Positions 8,114-16,424 of a DNA stretch of 64,000 nt are shown piece by piece. This DNA is from Tsuneonella amylolytica (GTDB lineage: Bacteria; Pseudomonadota; Alphaproteobacteria; Sphingomonadales; Sphingomonadaceae), in the NCBI RefSeq assembly GCF_003626915.1, contig NZ_CP032570.1, positions 1,302,001 to 1,366,000 on the forward strand, written 5' to 3'. The notes under the pieces were generated by a model that worked only from the letters and a program-made list of their open reading frames with translations, was not told the DNA's origin and did not search any database. Each line of letters opens with the position of its first letter. Within the stretch, counting starts at the first letter, position 1. The translations under genes were made by a program, and so were the position numbers.

Positions 8114-9171
8114 CCCCCTCCCCCGCCCGCCGCGCCGCGCAGGCGGTCGACGCGCTGCGCCACGGCTGGCCGATCGCGCTGGACGGCGGACCGGTCTTGC
8201 TTCCCGCCGAAACCGCCTTCGCGGACGCGGCTCGGTCCCGCCACATGCTCATCGGCGCCGCCCGGGCGGAGACGCTGAAACTCGCCAACCAGCGTGCGGC
8301 GGCCGTGCCGGAAGCACCGGTGCTGATGCGGGCGGCCGAACCGTTCGACCTGGCCGCGGCGCGCGCGGTCGCCGACCCCGCGCTCGACCTCGCCAGTCCG
8401 CTGAAGGGGCCGTTCAAGGCCGAACCGGTCGACTGGCATGCCGGCGCGGTCGCCGCGCTGGAACTCGCCCGCATCGCCGGCATCCTTCCCGCTTTCCTCA
8501 TCGATCCGTCGAGTGCGGGCGAGGCAGTGCCGTTCACGCCTGCGGACCTTGCGGCGTTCGCCGATCCGGCGCGTCTCGGCATCGCGGCACGGGCGCGGCT
8601 GCCGGTATCGGCGAGCGAGGACTGCGAGATCGTCGCCTTCCGCGCGCCCGACGACCTGCGCGAACACGTCGCGCTGGTGTTCGGGCAGCCGGCGACCGAC
8701 CGCCCCCCTCTCGTGCGGCTTCATTCCGAATGCCTGACCGGCGACGTGCTCGGCAGTCTCAAGTGCGATTGCGGACCGCAACTCGACGCGGCGCTGTATG
8801 CTGTTGCCGAAGAGGCGCGCAGCGGCGGCTGGGGCGTCGTGCTCTACCTGCGGCAGGAAGGCCGGGGGATCGGCCTCGTCAACAAGCTGCGTGCCTACCG
8901 GCTACAGGATCTCGGGCTCGACACGATCGACGCCAACCGCCGGCTCGGGCTGCCCGACGAGGCCCGCGATTTTCCCGTCGCCGCGCGGATGCTCGAACTG
9001 CTCGGCGCGCGCAGAGTGCGGCTGATGACCAACAATCTCGAAAAAGTCGTCGCGCTGGAGGATGCCGGGGTCCGAGTGATCGAGCGCGTGCCGCACAGCC
9101 TCGAAGGCAACCCGCACAACACCCGCTACCTCGCGACCAAGCGCGACCGCGCGGGCCACCTCCTGCCCTAG
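8110..9171 (+). CDS. ribA: GTP cyclohydrolase II with N-terminal extension (riboflavin synthesis)
   Basis: The C-terminal half is GTP cyclohydrolase II, the first step of riboflavin synthesis: H-S-E-C-L-T-G-D-V and K-C-D-C-G carry the zinc Cys residues, R-Q-E-G-R-G-I-G-L binds GTP, and D-A-N-R-R-L-G and M-T-N-N follow. The first 150 residues are a separate domain, seen in sphingomonad proteins, without clear RibB (DHBP synthase) catalytic motifs. Homology-like sequence (A-R-R-A-A-Q-A-V-D-A-L-R) begins right after codon 8110, which is CTG overlapping the xth stop as CTGA. There is no standard in-frame start close by, so a CTG start is inferred. The 353-residue length follows from that choice. 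Its stop overlaps psd tail to tail by four bases. Confidence 0.85.
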   Translation: MTPSPARRAAQAVDALRHGWPIALDGGPVLLPAETAFADAARSRHMLIGAARAETLKLANQRAAAVPEAPVLMRAAEPFDLAAARAVADPALDLASPLKGPFKAEPVDWHAGAVAALELARIAGILPAFLIDPSSAGEAVPFTPADLAAFADPARLGIAARARLPVSASEDCEIVAFRAPDDLREHVALVFGQPATDRPPLVRLHSECLTGDVLGSLKCDCGPQLDAALYAVAEEARSGGWGVVLYLRQEGRGIGLVNKLRAYRLQDLGLDTIDANRRLGLPDEARDFPVAARMLELLGARRVRLMTNNLEKVVALEDAGVRVIERVPHSLEGNPHNTRYLATKRDRAGHLLP

Positions 9172-10007
9172 AGGCGCATGCCGATCGCCTGCCCCATGCG
9201 CACCGTGCTGCCGGGGCCGAGGTCGTCCAGCCACTCGATCCGGCCGGGCTCGAACAGCAACACGACCGTGGACCCGAGGTAGAAGCGGCCCATCTCGTCG
9301 CCCGCCGCGAAATCACGGCCTTCCGGGATTTCGGCTCCGACGACCTCGCGCCCGTGCGGCTGGACCCGGCCGCCCCAGACCGTGGCGATCCCGGCGACGA
9401 TCATCGCGCCCACCATCACGCTGGCGAAGCTGCCGAGATCGCCTTCGAACCGGCAGGCGAGACGTTCGTTGCGGGCGAACAGGCGGTCGACACCTTCGGC
9501 CGTGACGCCGTTCACCGAGAACAGGTCGCCCGGCACGTAGACCGTCCGTTTCAGCGTGCCGGCGGCGGGCATGTGGACGCGGTGGTAGTCCTTCGGCGAG
9601 AGGTAGATCGTCGCGAAGCGCCCGCCCTCGAACCGGGACGCATCCTCCGTATCCCCGCCCAAAAGCTCGGCGACCGTATAGTCGCGCGCCTTGGCCTGTA
9701 CGATCCGGCCGCCGGCGATCGGGCCGATCTGGCTTACCGCGCCATCGGCGGGGCTCAGCACGAAGCGCTGCGCATCGACCAGCGGGCGTGCGCCGGGCCT
9801 GAGCGCGCGGGTGAAGAAGTCGTTGAAGGTTTCGTAGGCGACCAGCGGGCGCTCGGCCTCGGCCATGTCCACATCGTAGGCCGCGGCGAACCGGCGGATC
9901 AGGGTATCGCGGACCAGCGGGTTGCGGCTGTCGGCGAACCGTCCCGCTAGTTTCGACAGAGCGTGCTGCGGAACGAGATGCTGGGCGCGGATGAAGAGCT
10001 TGCTCAT
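9168..10007 (-). CDS. psd: Phosphatidylserine decarboxylase proenzyme
   Basis: This 279-residue membrane-associated enzyme makes phosphatidylethanolamine from phosphatidylserine. Typical features are F-F-T-R-A-L-R-P-G, S-P-A-D-G-A-V-S (conserved Asp-Gly), Y-L-S-P-K-D-Y-H-R-V-H-M-P and the self-cleavage motif L-G-S-T, whose Ser246 becomes the pyruvoyl group. The length and L-G-S-T site match the longer class-I form known from E. coli rather than the short 210-230 residue form common in alphaproteobacteria. It converges on ribA with a CTAG overlap of stops. Confidence 0.92.
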   Translation of the reverse strand: MSKLFIRAQHLVPQHALSKLAGRFADSRNPLVRDTLIRRFAAAYDVDMAEAERPLVAYETFNDFFTRALRPGARPLVDAQRFVLSPADGAVSQIGPIAGGRIVQAKARDYTVAELLGGDTEDASRFEGGRFATIYLSPKDYHRVHMPAAGTLKRTVYVPGDLFSVNGVTAEGVDRLFARNERLACRFEGDLGSFASVMVGAMIVAGIATVWGGRVQPHGREVVGAEIPEGRDFAAGDEMGRFYLGSTVVLLFEPGRIEWLDDLGPGSTVRMGQAIGMRL

Positions 10008-10038
10008 GTGAGCGCGTTGGGCTGGGAACCGGCGAAGG

Positions 10039-10302
10039 TCAACGCAGCTGGCTGTCCTTGCTGCCGCGGCGGTTGATCATCGAATGGCGGACTGCGCCGT
10101 CGCGATCCGACTGGCACGCCACGCATGTGCGGACCCCCGGAAGTGCGGCGCGCCGGCGCTCCGGAACGGGTTCGCCGCAGTCGTCGCAATATTCCGCACT
10201 CTCGCCCTTCGGCGTGCGGGCGCGGGCAGCGGCGACCGCGTCGTTCACGGTGTCATCAATCTGATCCTGTACCGCGCCGTCGCGGGTCCATCCGCCTGCC
10301 AT
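10039..10302 (-). CDS. DksA/TraR-family C4 zinc-finger protein
   Basis: This 87-residue protein has a C4 zinc finger: C-D-D-C about mid-protein and C-V-A-C towards the end, with the DksA/TraR-type E-Y-C-D-D-C-G-E-P-V-P and R-R-R-A-A-L-P-G spacing. Short members like this, similar to YbiI, lack the long N-terminal coiled coil of DksA. They may bind the RNA polymerase secondary channel or be unrelated in function. A GAGGAG ribosome site lies seven bases before the ATG. Confidence 0.85.
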   Translation of the reverse strand: MAGGWTRDGAVQDQIDDTVNDAVAAARARTPKGESAEYCDDCGEPVPERRRAALPGVRTCVACQSDRDGAVRHSMINRRGSKDSQLR

Positions 10303-10353
10303 TGCACTGCTCCTCGAGCGGTCAACCGGCGGCGGAGCGCGCTGGTTCCGCGG

Positions 10354-11337
10354 CTAGCGCGTCTCGAACGGCGCGATGCCGGTTCCCAGCGTGTTCGGCC
10401 CGAGCGCCAGCTTCTCACCCGTCCAGTCGGCGACGAACGCGCTCGACCGGCGCACGCCCGGCGCGAAGCGCGCATCGTTGCCGGCGACGACCAGTCCGCC
10501 GGACGGATGCGTGATGGTCTCCGCGCCCACCGCGATGAAGGCGGAGTAGTTCTCCTTGTCGGCCCCTTGCACGAACCAGTTGTTGGTGATCTGACCGCGC
10601 GACCCGGCCGGCAGGTCGATCATGTAGTTGGTCGCGCGCCCGTTCGAATCGTCGAAGCTGTTGCTGGCGATCTCCGCTATGGCCGCGCGCGACTTCAGGT
10701 AATGCCCCCCGGTGCCGCGTTCGAACCGGCTGCGGGTCACGCGCAGGCGGCCGTAGTCGCCGATGTAGATCGAATGCGCGCAGCCGGCCGAATTCTCGCA
10801 CGTGCCGAGGCCTGAGAACGTGGTCTTGTCGATCACGATCGTGCCGTTTGGGTTGTCGCCGGTGAGAATGCCCTGCTGGCTGTCGAGGAACCATGTCTGT
10901 GCGATTGTGAGGTCGCCGCCTTCGAGCCGGATGCCAGCACCGTTGCCGTCGGGGACGGCCATGCCGCGAAAGACGACGCCCGCCACGCGCGCGCTGCGTC
11001 CTCCGAGCACGAGCGCGGCCTTGCCTTCGCAAGCCGTCCGGTCGAACGTGACCGTTCCGGGCTCGGCGGCGAGGTAGGTCACGTCGCCGCCGCGCTGGAC
11101 GGCGCATTGGCGGTAGGTGCCTGGCGCGATCGTAACGGTCCCTCGCCCTTCGCCGATCACGTCCACCGCCTGCTGCAACGTCGCGAAACTCCGCCCGCTC
11201 TCGGCAATCGCGAAGGGCGTCGCAGACGTCTGCGCCATCAGGGCCGCGGCCGGGATCGCCATGACCGCGATTGCGGCGAGCGCGACGACGAGACCGTAGG
11301 GCGGGCGGGCGGGCAGGTTGCGGGCGAGGCTATCCAT
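10354..11337 (-). CDS. Right-handed parallel beta-helix repeat protein
   Basis: This 327-residue protein has an N-terminal hydrophobic segment (about residues 14-34), so it is probably membrane-anchored or exported. The rest has the repeated short strands of a right-handed parallel beta-helix (for example G-T-V-T-I-A-P-G-T-Y, A-G-V-V-F-R-G-M-A, L-T-I-A-Q-T-W-F, I-A-S-N-S-F-D-D-S-N). Such folds occur in polysaccharide lyases, epimerases and surface proteins; no catalytic motif is evident. An upstream in-frame TTG at 11358 is possible, but the ATG with GGGAG upstream is preferred. It is the last gene of a likely five-gene minus-strand run starting at the SPFH gene. Confidence 0.7.
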   Translation of the reverse strand: MDSLARNLPARPPYGLVVALAAIAVMAIPAAALMAQTSATPFAIAESGRSFATLQQAVDVIGEGRGTVTIAPGTYRQCAVQRGGDVTYLAAEPGTVTFDRTACEGKAALVLGGRSARVAGVVFRGMAVPDGNGAGIRLEGGDLTIAQTWFLDSQQGILTGDNPNGTIVIDKTTFSGLGTCENSAGCAHSIYIGDYGRLRVTRSRFERGTGGHYLKSRAAIAEIASNSFDDSNGRATNYMIDLPAGSRGQITNNWFVQGADKENYSAFIAVGAETITHPSGGLVVAGNDARFAPGVRRSSAFVADWTGEKLALGPNTLGTGIAPFETR

Positions 11338-11372
11338 TGCTCCCGGGATAGGCGGCAATGGTTAACGGCCCA

Positions 11373-11690
11373 TCAACTCTCGCCGCGCTTGTTCGCCTTC
11401 TTCTCGGCCAGCAGCTTGCGCACATCGACCACTTCGCTGCGCACGTACATCCAGCGCGCCATCGATACGGCCCATATCGCCATCAAGATGACGAAAACGA
11501 CCGTCGCATAGAGCGGATCGACGCCGCCCCTGTCCCCGCCGTCCATCACCCAGTCGAATCCGATGGCGAGAGCGATCGCGGGCAGCGTCCATAGCGCGAT
11601 ATAGGCCCATCCCGCCCGGCCGCGCGGCATTATGTTGAAACTAAGCCCGTTCCGGGTCGTGACGAAGGGCTTGTCCTCCTCGCGCATCAC
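11373..11690 (-). CDS. Small membrane protein with two predicted transmembrane segments
   Basis: This 105-residue protein has hydrophobic helices around residues 28-45 and 60-80, a short polar loop G-G-D-R-G-G-V-D-P between them, and a charged C-terminus (K-K-A-N-K-R-G-E-S). I do not recognise the family. The start is GTG at 11690 or the next codon, ATG at 11687. GTG overlaps the stop of the hydrolase gene upstream (GTGA), indicating translational coupling in the SPFH-RHH-hydrolase run. Confidence 0.65.
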   Translation of the reverse strand: MMREEDKPFVTTRNGLSFNIMPRGRAGWAYIALWTLPAIALAIGFDWVMDGGDRGGVDPLYATVVFVILMAIWAVSMARWMYVRSEVVDVRKLLAEKKANKRGES

Positions 11691-12646
11691 GATGTCTCGT
11701 TCGCGCGCGGGGCGGTCACGAAACCGGCCACGGCGTCCACCAGCTCGCTCGAGACCGGGAGAGCGGGGTTCGCGTACGTGGCGAGGTTACTTTGGGCATC
11801 GTCGCCCTCGACGTCCTTGAGGACGTGGTTCATCGACGGAACGACGATGTAGTCGGCGGAGGGGCGCGCCGCATGGAGTGCGGCGCCGTTGGCGGGCGGC
11901 ACCTGGAAATCCTTTCCGCCCTGGACGATCAGAAGGGGTCCCGCCGTCGCCGCCGCGAGGGCGACGGGATCGTATGTCATGAGGTCGACGATGTAGCCTT
12001 GCACGGCAGGATTGAAGACGCTCGCCAGCGCGGGGTGGAAGCCCGCGACATCAACGCGCTCGCCCTTCTCCAGCATATCGATCGCATGCAGCGCATCGGG
12101 AAGGACCGGAGCGTTCGCCGGGTTGCCCTTGAACTGCGCCCGCAGGATTTCGGCCATCGTCATGCCCGGCCCGGCTAGCACGATGACGCCGCACAGGTCC
12201 GGCACCTTGCCCGCTGCGGCGAGCGCGACGAGCCCGCCCTCGCTGTGTCCGGCCAGCCAGACGCAATCGCGCCCGGTCGCCTGGCGAGTGCGCTGCACCC
12301 ATGCGCCAATGTCGGTCACGTAGTCCGCAATGGTCACCGCATTGGCATCGGCGATGGCCGCCTTGCTGCCGAACATTCCGCGCTTGTCGATACGCACCGA
12401 CCCGATGCCGCGCGCGCCCAGCGCTTCGGCGAGCAGGCGATAGGATGCCGCCTTGACCCCCATCGGGTTGTTGCCGTCGCGGTCGGTCGGGCCGGAACCG
12501 GGCACGATCAGCACGACCGGCTTGCCGTCCGCCGGGGTGACGAGCGTTCCGGCGAGCTGCCCTTCCGGGCCGGATGCGGTGATTTCTTCCGCGGCGACGG
12601 GGACGGCAAGGGCCGCGAGAGCGGCGGCGGCAATCAGGGTCTTCAT
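11687..12646 (-). CDS. Secreted alpha/beta hydrolase
   Basis: This 319-residue protein begins with a signal peptide ([13 protein letters not shown], likely cut around residue 19). The alpha/beta hydrolase core shows [21 protein letters not shown], the nucleophile elbow G-H-S-E-G-G, a late Asp in G-G-K-D-F-Q-V and the catalytic His in M-N-H-V-L-K. The layout matches the bacterial periplasmic hydrolases related to dienelactone hydrolase; the substrate is unknown. The ATG lies one base after the RHH gene stop and is preceded by AAGGAGG within that gene's end. Confidence 0.85.
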   Translation of the reverse strand: MKTLIAAAALAALAVPVAAEEITASGPEGQLAGTLVTPADGKPVVLIVPGSGPTDRDGNNPMGVKAASYRLLAEALGARGIGSVRIDKRGMFGSKAAIADANAVTIADYVTDIGAWVQRTRQATGRDCVWLAGHSEGGLVALAAAGKVPDLCGVIVLAGPGMTMAEILRAQFKGNPANAPVLPDALHAIDMLEKGERVDVAGFHPALASVFNPAVQGYIVDLMTYDPVALAAATAGPLLIVQGGKDFQVPPANGAALHAARPSADYIVVPSMNHVLKDVEGDDAQSNLATYANPALPVSSELVDAVAGFVTAPRANETS

Positions 12647-12647
12647 C

Positions 12648-12851
12648 TCAGGCCTCCTTGGGTGGCCGACCGCGCTTCGGCCGGCTGCTCGCCTTGGTCT
12701 CGATCCCGCGCGCGTCGAGCGCTTCGCGCAGGAGCATCTCGATCTGGGCGTTGGCGCTCCTCAGTTCGGCCGCGGCCAGCCGCTCGACCGCGGCGTGGAC
12801 CGCCGGGTCGAGCCGCAGGGCGAAGGCCTTCTTTTGCGGAGCGTCGCTCAT
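12648..12851 (-). CDS. Ribbon-helix-helix regulator with AT-hook-like tail
   Basis: This 67-residue protein carries an Arc/HicB-like ribbon-helix-helix core ([16 protein letters not shown] and [13 protein letters not shown]) followed by the basic K-R-G-R-P-P-K, an AT-hook-type motif. It is the second gene after the SPFH gene, six bases downstream, and one base before the hydrolase. DNA binding is known for the family; the inference here is that it controls its own operon, perhaps through the AT-rich dyad in front of the SPFH gene. Confidence 0.75.
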   Translation of the reverse strand: MSDAPQKKAFALRLDPAVHAAVERLAAAELRSANAQIEMLLREALDARGIETKASSRPKRGRPPKEA

Positions 12852-12857
12852 GCCCGC

Positions 12858-13772
12858 TTACTGGTACAGCGTCCCGGCGTTGACCACCGGCTGCGCCTCG
12901 CGCTCGCCGCACAGGACGACCATGAGGTTCGACACCATCGTCGCCTTGCGCTCGTCGTCCAGTTCCACGATGCCGTCCGCGGAAAGCTTGGTCAGCGCCA
13001 TCTCGACCATGCTCACGGCGCCCATGACCAGCTTCGCCCGCGCGGCGATCACCGCTTCGGCCTGCTGGCGCCGCAGCATCGCTCCGGCGATCTCGCTGGC
13101 ATAGGCGAGGTGGGTGAGGCCGGCTTCGTCGACCACGATGCCCGCCACCTTCAGCCGGTCGTTGAGTTCGGCCTGGAGTTCGCCGTTCACCACATCGGGG
13201 CTGCCGCGCAGCGTGGTCTCTTCTTCTTCCAGGTCGTCGTAGGGGTGCCGCGCGCCGACGGTGCGCAGACCCGCCTCGATCTGGATTTCGACGAACTGCT
13301 TGTAGTCGTCGACGTCGAACGCCGCCTGCGCGGTATCCTGCACCCGCCAGACCACGTTGCACGCGATGTCGATCGGGTTGCCCTTGAGGTCGTTGATCTT
13401 GACCCGGTCGGAATGGACGTTGTGCGCGCGGGCCGAGATTTTCTTGCGCATCATCCACGGCCAGACCCAGCGCAGCCCCTCGGTGCGGTCGGTGCCCCGG
13501 TACGCGCCGAACAGCGTGATCACCGCTGCCTGATTCGGCTGGATCATGTAGAAACCCGCCGCGATCAGCAGCGGCACGATGAACGCGGCCAGCAGCAGGC
13601 CGACAAACGCGAGCTTTTCGCCCTTGCTCGCGCCCGATGGCGGAAAGCCGCCCGACACGAACCAGAACGCCAGCGCCGCCGTAACGACCAGCGCCAGCAG
13701 CATGACATAGCCGTTGAACGTAGCCGCCGGCCGTTCGCGGCTGGTCACCATCCCCTTGAGTTCCACCGACAT
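12858..13772 (-). CDS. SPFH (stomatin/prohibitin/flotillin/HflK-C) domain membrane protein
   Basis: This 304-residue protein has two hydrophobic segments (about 22-41 and 56-74). An SPFH domain follows: [30 protein letters not shown] and a helical stretch [20 protein letters not shown] proteins form membrane scaffolds and often work with proteases or in stress responses. The end, [11 protein letters not shown], is typical of the SPFH subgroup found beside an RHH/Arc-like gene. A GGAGGA site precedes the ATG. Confidence 0.88.
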   Translation of the reverse strand: MSVELKGMVTSRERPAATFNGYVMLLALVVTAALAFWFVSGGFPPSGASKGEKLAFVGLLLAAFIVPLLIAAGFYMIQPNQAAVITLFGAYRGTDRTEGLRWVWPWMMRKKISARAHNVHSDRVKINDLKGNPIDIACNVVWRVQDTAQAAFDVDDYKQFVEIQIEAGLRTVGARHPYDDLEEEETTLRGSPDVVNGELQAELNDRLKVAGIVVDEAGLTHLAYASEIAGAMLRRQQAEAVIAARAKLVMGAVSMVEMALTKLSADGIVELDDERKATMVSNLMVVLCGEREAQPVVNAGTLYQ

Positions 13773-13788
13773 GACGAATCACTCCTCC

Positions 13789-13816
13789 GATATGTTTATG
13801 ATATCATATTTATATC
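13789..13816. promoter_or_regulatory. AT-rich dyad in the SPFH promoter gap (candidate operator)
   Basis: A perfect 12-base palindrome TATGATATCATA sits at 13797-13808 and is flanked symmetrically by GATAT (13789-13793) and ATATC (13812-13816), all on the same centre. It lies in the 58-base gap between recQ and the SPFH gene and includes a TATGAT match to a -10 box. In this GC-rich sequence the AT-rich symmetry stands out. A binding site for the RHH protein two genes down is an inference. Confidence 0.5.
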
Positions 13817-13832
13817 GACCGGCCCGCCGGTC
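13817..13832 (-). other. Hairpin overlapping the recQ stop
   Basis: GACCGG/CCGGTC, a six-base-pair perfect stem with a CCCG loop, includes part of the recQ stop codon. It is followed on the minus strand by AT-rich sequence rather than a pure T-run, so it may be a weak terminator. Confidence 0.4.
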
Positions 13833-15636
13833 AAGTCGAATCGGCGAAAGCCCGGATCACCTCCACGAACGCATCGCCGTACGCTTCGAGTTTCTTCGCC
13901 CCCACACCCTGCACTTCGCCGAGCGCCGACCGGGTCGCGGGACGCAGCGCAGCCATTTCGCGCAAGGTGGCATCGTGGAAGATCACGTAGGGCGGAAGGC
14001 CAGCCGCCTTCGCCAGGTCGCGGCGAAGCGCGCGCAGAGCTTCGAACAGCGGGTCGCCGACCGGATTCGCCTCGGCCCCGCCACGCCCGCGCCGGCGCGA
14101 ACGCTCCCGCGCGGGCGGCACGACGATCTCGACGCTCCGTTCGCCCTTCAGGATGGCCTTCGCATCGCCGCCCAGTTGCAAACCGCCGTGTTCGGTCGCC
14201 ACGAGCGCACCGCGCGCCTGCAACGCACGCGCCAGCGGCTGGAGCAGGCGCGCCTCCTCGCCCCCCACGATGCCGAAGACGCTCAGTGTGTCATGCCCGC
14301 GCTGGACAACCCGCTCGTCGGGCGATCCGGTGAGCACTTTCTGCAAATGCCCGAAACCGAAGCTCTGCCCGGTCCGATAGGCGGCACTGAGCAGCTTTTG
14401 CGCCAGTTCGGTCGCATCGGTCACGCCCGGCGCGTCGAGGCAGTTGTCGCAGTTGCCGCAGCTTTCAGGCGGATGCTCACCGAAATGGCGCAGCAACACC
14501 GCACGCCGGCAGCCGGCGGTTTCCACCAGCCCTGCCAGTGCATCGAGCCGTGCGCGTTCGGACGGACGGCGATCTTCCGGCACTTCGGCCAGCCGTTGCC
14601 GCGCGGTGGCAAAATCGCTCGCGCCCCACAGCATTACCGCCTGCGCCGGGTCGCCATCTCGCCCGGCGCGGCCGGTTTCCTGGTAGTAGGCCTCGATCGA
14701 TTTCGGCACGCCGGCATGCGCGACGAAACGCACGTCGGGTTTGTCGATACCCATGCCGAACGCGATCGTGGCGACGATCACCATGTCCTCGCTCTCGACG
14801 AAGGCAGCTTGGTTGCCGGCGCGCACGTCGGGGTCGAGCCCGGCGTGGTAGGGGCGCACCTGCCGCCCCGTGGCGGCGGCGATCTGTTCGGCCAGCCGCT
14901 CGACCTTGGCCCGCGTCGGGGCGTATACGATCCCCGGGCCCGGCATCTCGTCCATCAGCGCCGCGACCTGGCGGACGATGGTGTCGCGGTGGCGGATGGC
15001 ATAGCGGATGTTGGGCCGGTCGAAGCCGGCGACGATCAGCCCTTCTTCCGGGATGCCGAGCTGGGCGTGGATGTCGGCCCGCGTATGCGCGTCCGCCGTC
15101 GCCGTCAGCGCCAGCCGGGGGACATGCGGGAACGCGTCCATCAGCGGGCGCAGCTGGCGGTAGTCGGGCCGGAAATCGTGCCCCCATTCCGACACGCAGT
15201 GTGCCTCGTCGATGGCGAACAGCGCGAGCGGGGCCGACGACAGCAGGTCGCGGAAGGCCGGCTGGCTCGCGCGTTCGGGCGCGACGTAGAGGAGGTCGAG
15301 CGCCCCGGCGCGGAACGCGTCCATCGTCTCGCGCCAGTCGGCGTCGGCGCTCGTCAGCGTGGCGGCGGCGATCCCGTTCGCGCGTGCGCTACGCAGCTGG
15401 TCATGCATCAGCGCGATGAGCGGGCTGACCACCACGCACGTGCCCTCCAGCATCGTGGCGGGAAGCTGGTAGGTGAGCGACTTGCCCGCGCCGGTCGGCA
15501 TGACCGCGAGCGTCGAGCGGCCCGCCAGCACCCGCTCGATCACGCGGGGCTGCACCCCGCGAAAATCCTCGAACCCGAAGACCTGCCGGAGCCGCTCGCG
15601 CGCGGCATCGAGGGGCGGGGCGACCATTGCATCCAT
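13831..15636 (-). CDS. recQ: ATP-dependent DNA helicase RecQ
   Basis: This 601-residue superfamily 2 3'-5' helicase acts in recombination and replication-fork repair. Motifs in order are F-R-G-V-Q-P, Walker A P-T-G-A-G-K-S (residues 47-53), D-E-A-H at 143-146 followed by the RecQ loop C-V-S-E-W-G-H-D-F-R-P-D-Y, T-A-T-A-D, and Q-E-T-G-R-A-G-R-D-G. Four Cys residues of the zinc-binding RQC region lie in C-R-R-A and C-G-N-C-D-N-C. A C-terminal HRDC domain ends the protein. The ATG at 15636 gives M-D-A-M-V-A-P-P; the second ATG three codons on is also possible. Confidence 0.96.
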   Translation of the reverse strand: MDAMVAPPLDAARERLRQVFGFEDFRGVQPRVIERVLAGRSTLAVMPTGAGKSLTYQLPATMLEGTCVVVSPLIALMHDQLRSARANGIAAATLTSADADWRETMDAFRAGALDLLYVAPERASQPAFRDLLSSAPLALFAIDEAHCVSEWGHDFRPDYRQLRPLMDAFPHVPRLALTATADAHTRADIHAQLGIPEEGLIVAGFDRPNIRYAIRHRDTIVRQVAALMDEMPGPGIVYAPTRAKVERLAEQIAAATGRQVRPYHAGLDPDVRAGNQAAFVESEDMVIVATIAFGMGIDKPDVRFVAHAGVPKSIEAYYQETGRAGRDGDPAQAVMLWGASDFATARQRLAEVPEDRRPSERARLDALAGLVETAGCRRAVLLRHFGEHPPESCGNCDNCLDAPGVTDATELAQKLLSAAYRTGQSFGFGHLQKVLTGSPDERVVQRGHDTLSVFGIVGGEEARLLQPLARALQARGALVATEHGGLQLGGDAKAILKGERSVEIVVPPARERSRRRGRGGAEANPVGDPLFEALRALRRDLAKAAGLPPYVIFHDATLREMAALRPATRSALGEVQGVGAKKLEAYGDAFVEVIRAFADST

Positions 15637-15755
15637 GCGCCCCGCCTTGGCACACGCGCGGCCCCGGGGGAAATGCCCGCCTTGTGGACAGCAGAGATTG
15701 CGGCGCGATTGTGGCGCGGGTAATGGAGGTCCGCCCCCACATACGGAGTTTCATC

Positions 15756-16082
15756 ATGAAGAAGATCGCTTTCGCCGCCCTTCCCCTCGCGCTCGGCCTC
15801 GCCGCCTGCGGCAGCACCGACGACGCCTCGACCGCGGCCGAGGCCGACACCGTCGAAATGCCCGCCGACGAGGCGATGACCGGCGTGACCGAAGAACCCG
15901 CCGCGGACCCGGCCGCCAACGCCGCGGTCGATGCCGCCGCCGCCCCCGCCGAAGCCGCCGCCGCGACCGCCAGCGCGACCGCCGAGGAAGTCGGCGCGAA
16001 CGCCGCCGAAGTCGCCGCCCGCGCGCAGGCTGCCGCGGCCGCCGCCGACGCCGCGACCGAGACGGACGCGCCGCAGAACTGA
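15756..16082 (+). CDS. Ala/Glu-rich lipoprotein
   Basis: This 108-residue protein has a lipoprotein signal M-K-K-I-A-F-A-A-L-P-L-A-L-G with lipobox L-A-A-C at about residue 19. The rest is almost entirely Ala, Glu, Asp, Pro and Thr with alanine runs, so it is low-complexity and probably disordered or helical. I know no function for it. ACGGAG precedes the ATG by about eight bases. It seems monocistronic: a strong terminator follows. A similar design (M-K-K-L lipobox plus Asp/Ala/Glu repeats) is seen in the gene at 21098-21373. Confidence 0.75.
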   Translation: MKKIAFAALPLALGLAACGSTDDASTAAEADTVEMPADEAMTGVTEEPAADPAANAAVDAAAAPAEAAAATASATAEEVGANAAEVAARAQAAAAAADAATETDAPQN

Positions 16083-16117
16083 TCCGGCGCGCGCTCCGGC
16101 GCACGACCGACCGATGG

Positions 16118-16160
16118 AGCGGGCGGATCGCAGTGTGCGATTCGCCCGCTTTCTCTTTTT
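16118..16160 (+). terminator. Rho-independent terminator
   Basis: A long stem combines AGCGGGCG/CGCCCGCT with an inner ATCGCA/TGCGAT and a GTG loop, followed by TTCTCTTTTT. It lies 36 bases after the stop of the lipoprotein gene. Confidence 0.9.
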
Positions 16161-16172
16161 CGTAGAGGCGGT

Positions 16173-16424
16173 ATGGCTAGGGCCATGCGAACGACCGCCT
16201 CGCCCGCCTCCGCCGCCCTTCCCCTCGCCGCGCTGCTGGCCGCGTGCGGGCCCAATCCGTCCGATCCCGGCCCCGGAAACGTGACCGTGGGCGAGGCGCA
16301 GGCGCTCGACGATGCCGCCTCGATGCTGGACGAGCAGCGTCATGCCGGAGCGACCGCGCCCGCCGCCGATCCCGCCACGCCACCCGCCCCTGACAGGCCC
16401 GACACGAAGGACGCCCCGCAATGA
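16173..16424 (+). CDS. Small lipoprotein upstream of acyl-CoA dehydrogenase
   Basis: This 83-residue protein has a hydrophobic signal and lipobox (L-L-A-A-C) around residue 25, followed by a Pro/Ala/Asp-rich tail (P-A-A-D-P-A-T-P-P-A-P-D). No domain is recognised. ATG at 16173, preceded by GAGGCGG, is chosen; ATG at 16185 is an alternative. It overlaps the acyl-CoA dehydrogenase start by ATGA, so it heads that operon despite no obvious functional link. Confidence 0.65.
   Translation: MARAMRTTASPASAALPLAALLAACGPNPSDPGPGNVTVGEAQALDDAASMLDEQRHAGATAPAADPATPPAPDRPDTKDAPQ

Noticed and set aside
8113-8230. ribA start at the ATG near 8245 (H-M-L-I-G)
   Set aside because: It would delete about 45 residues that look like coding sequence continuous with the rest and has no good ribosome site.
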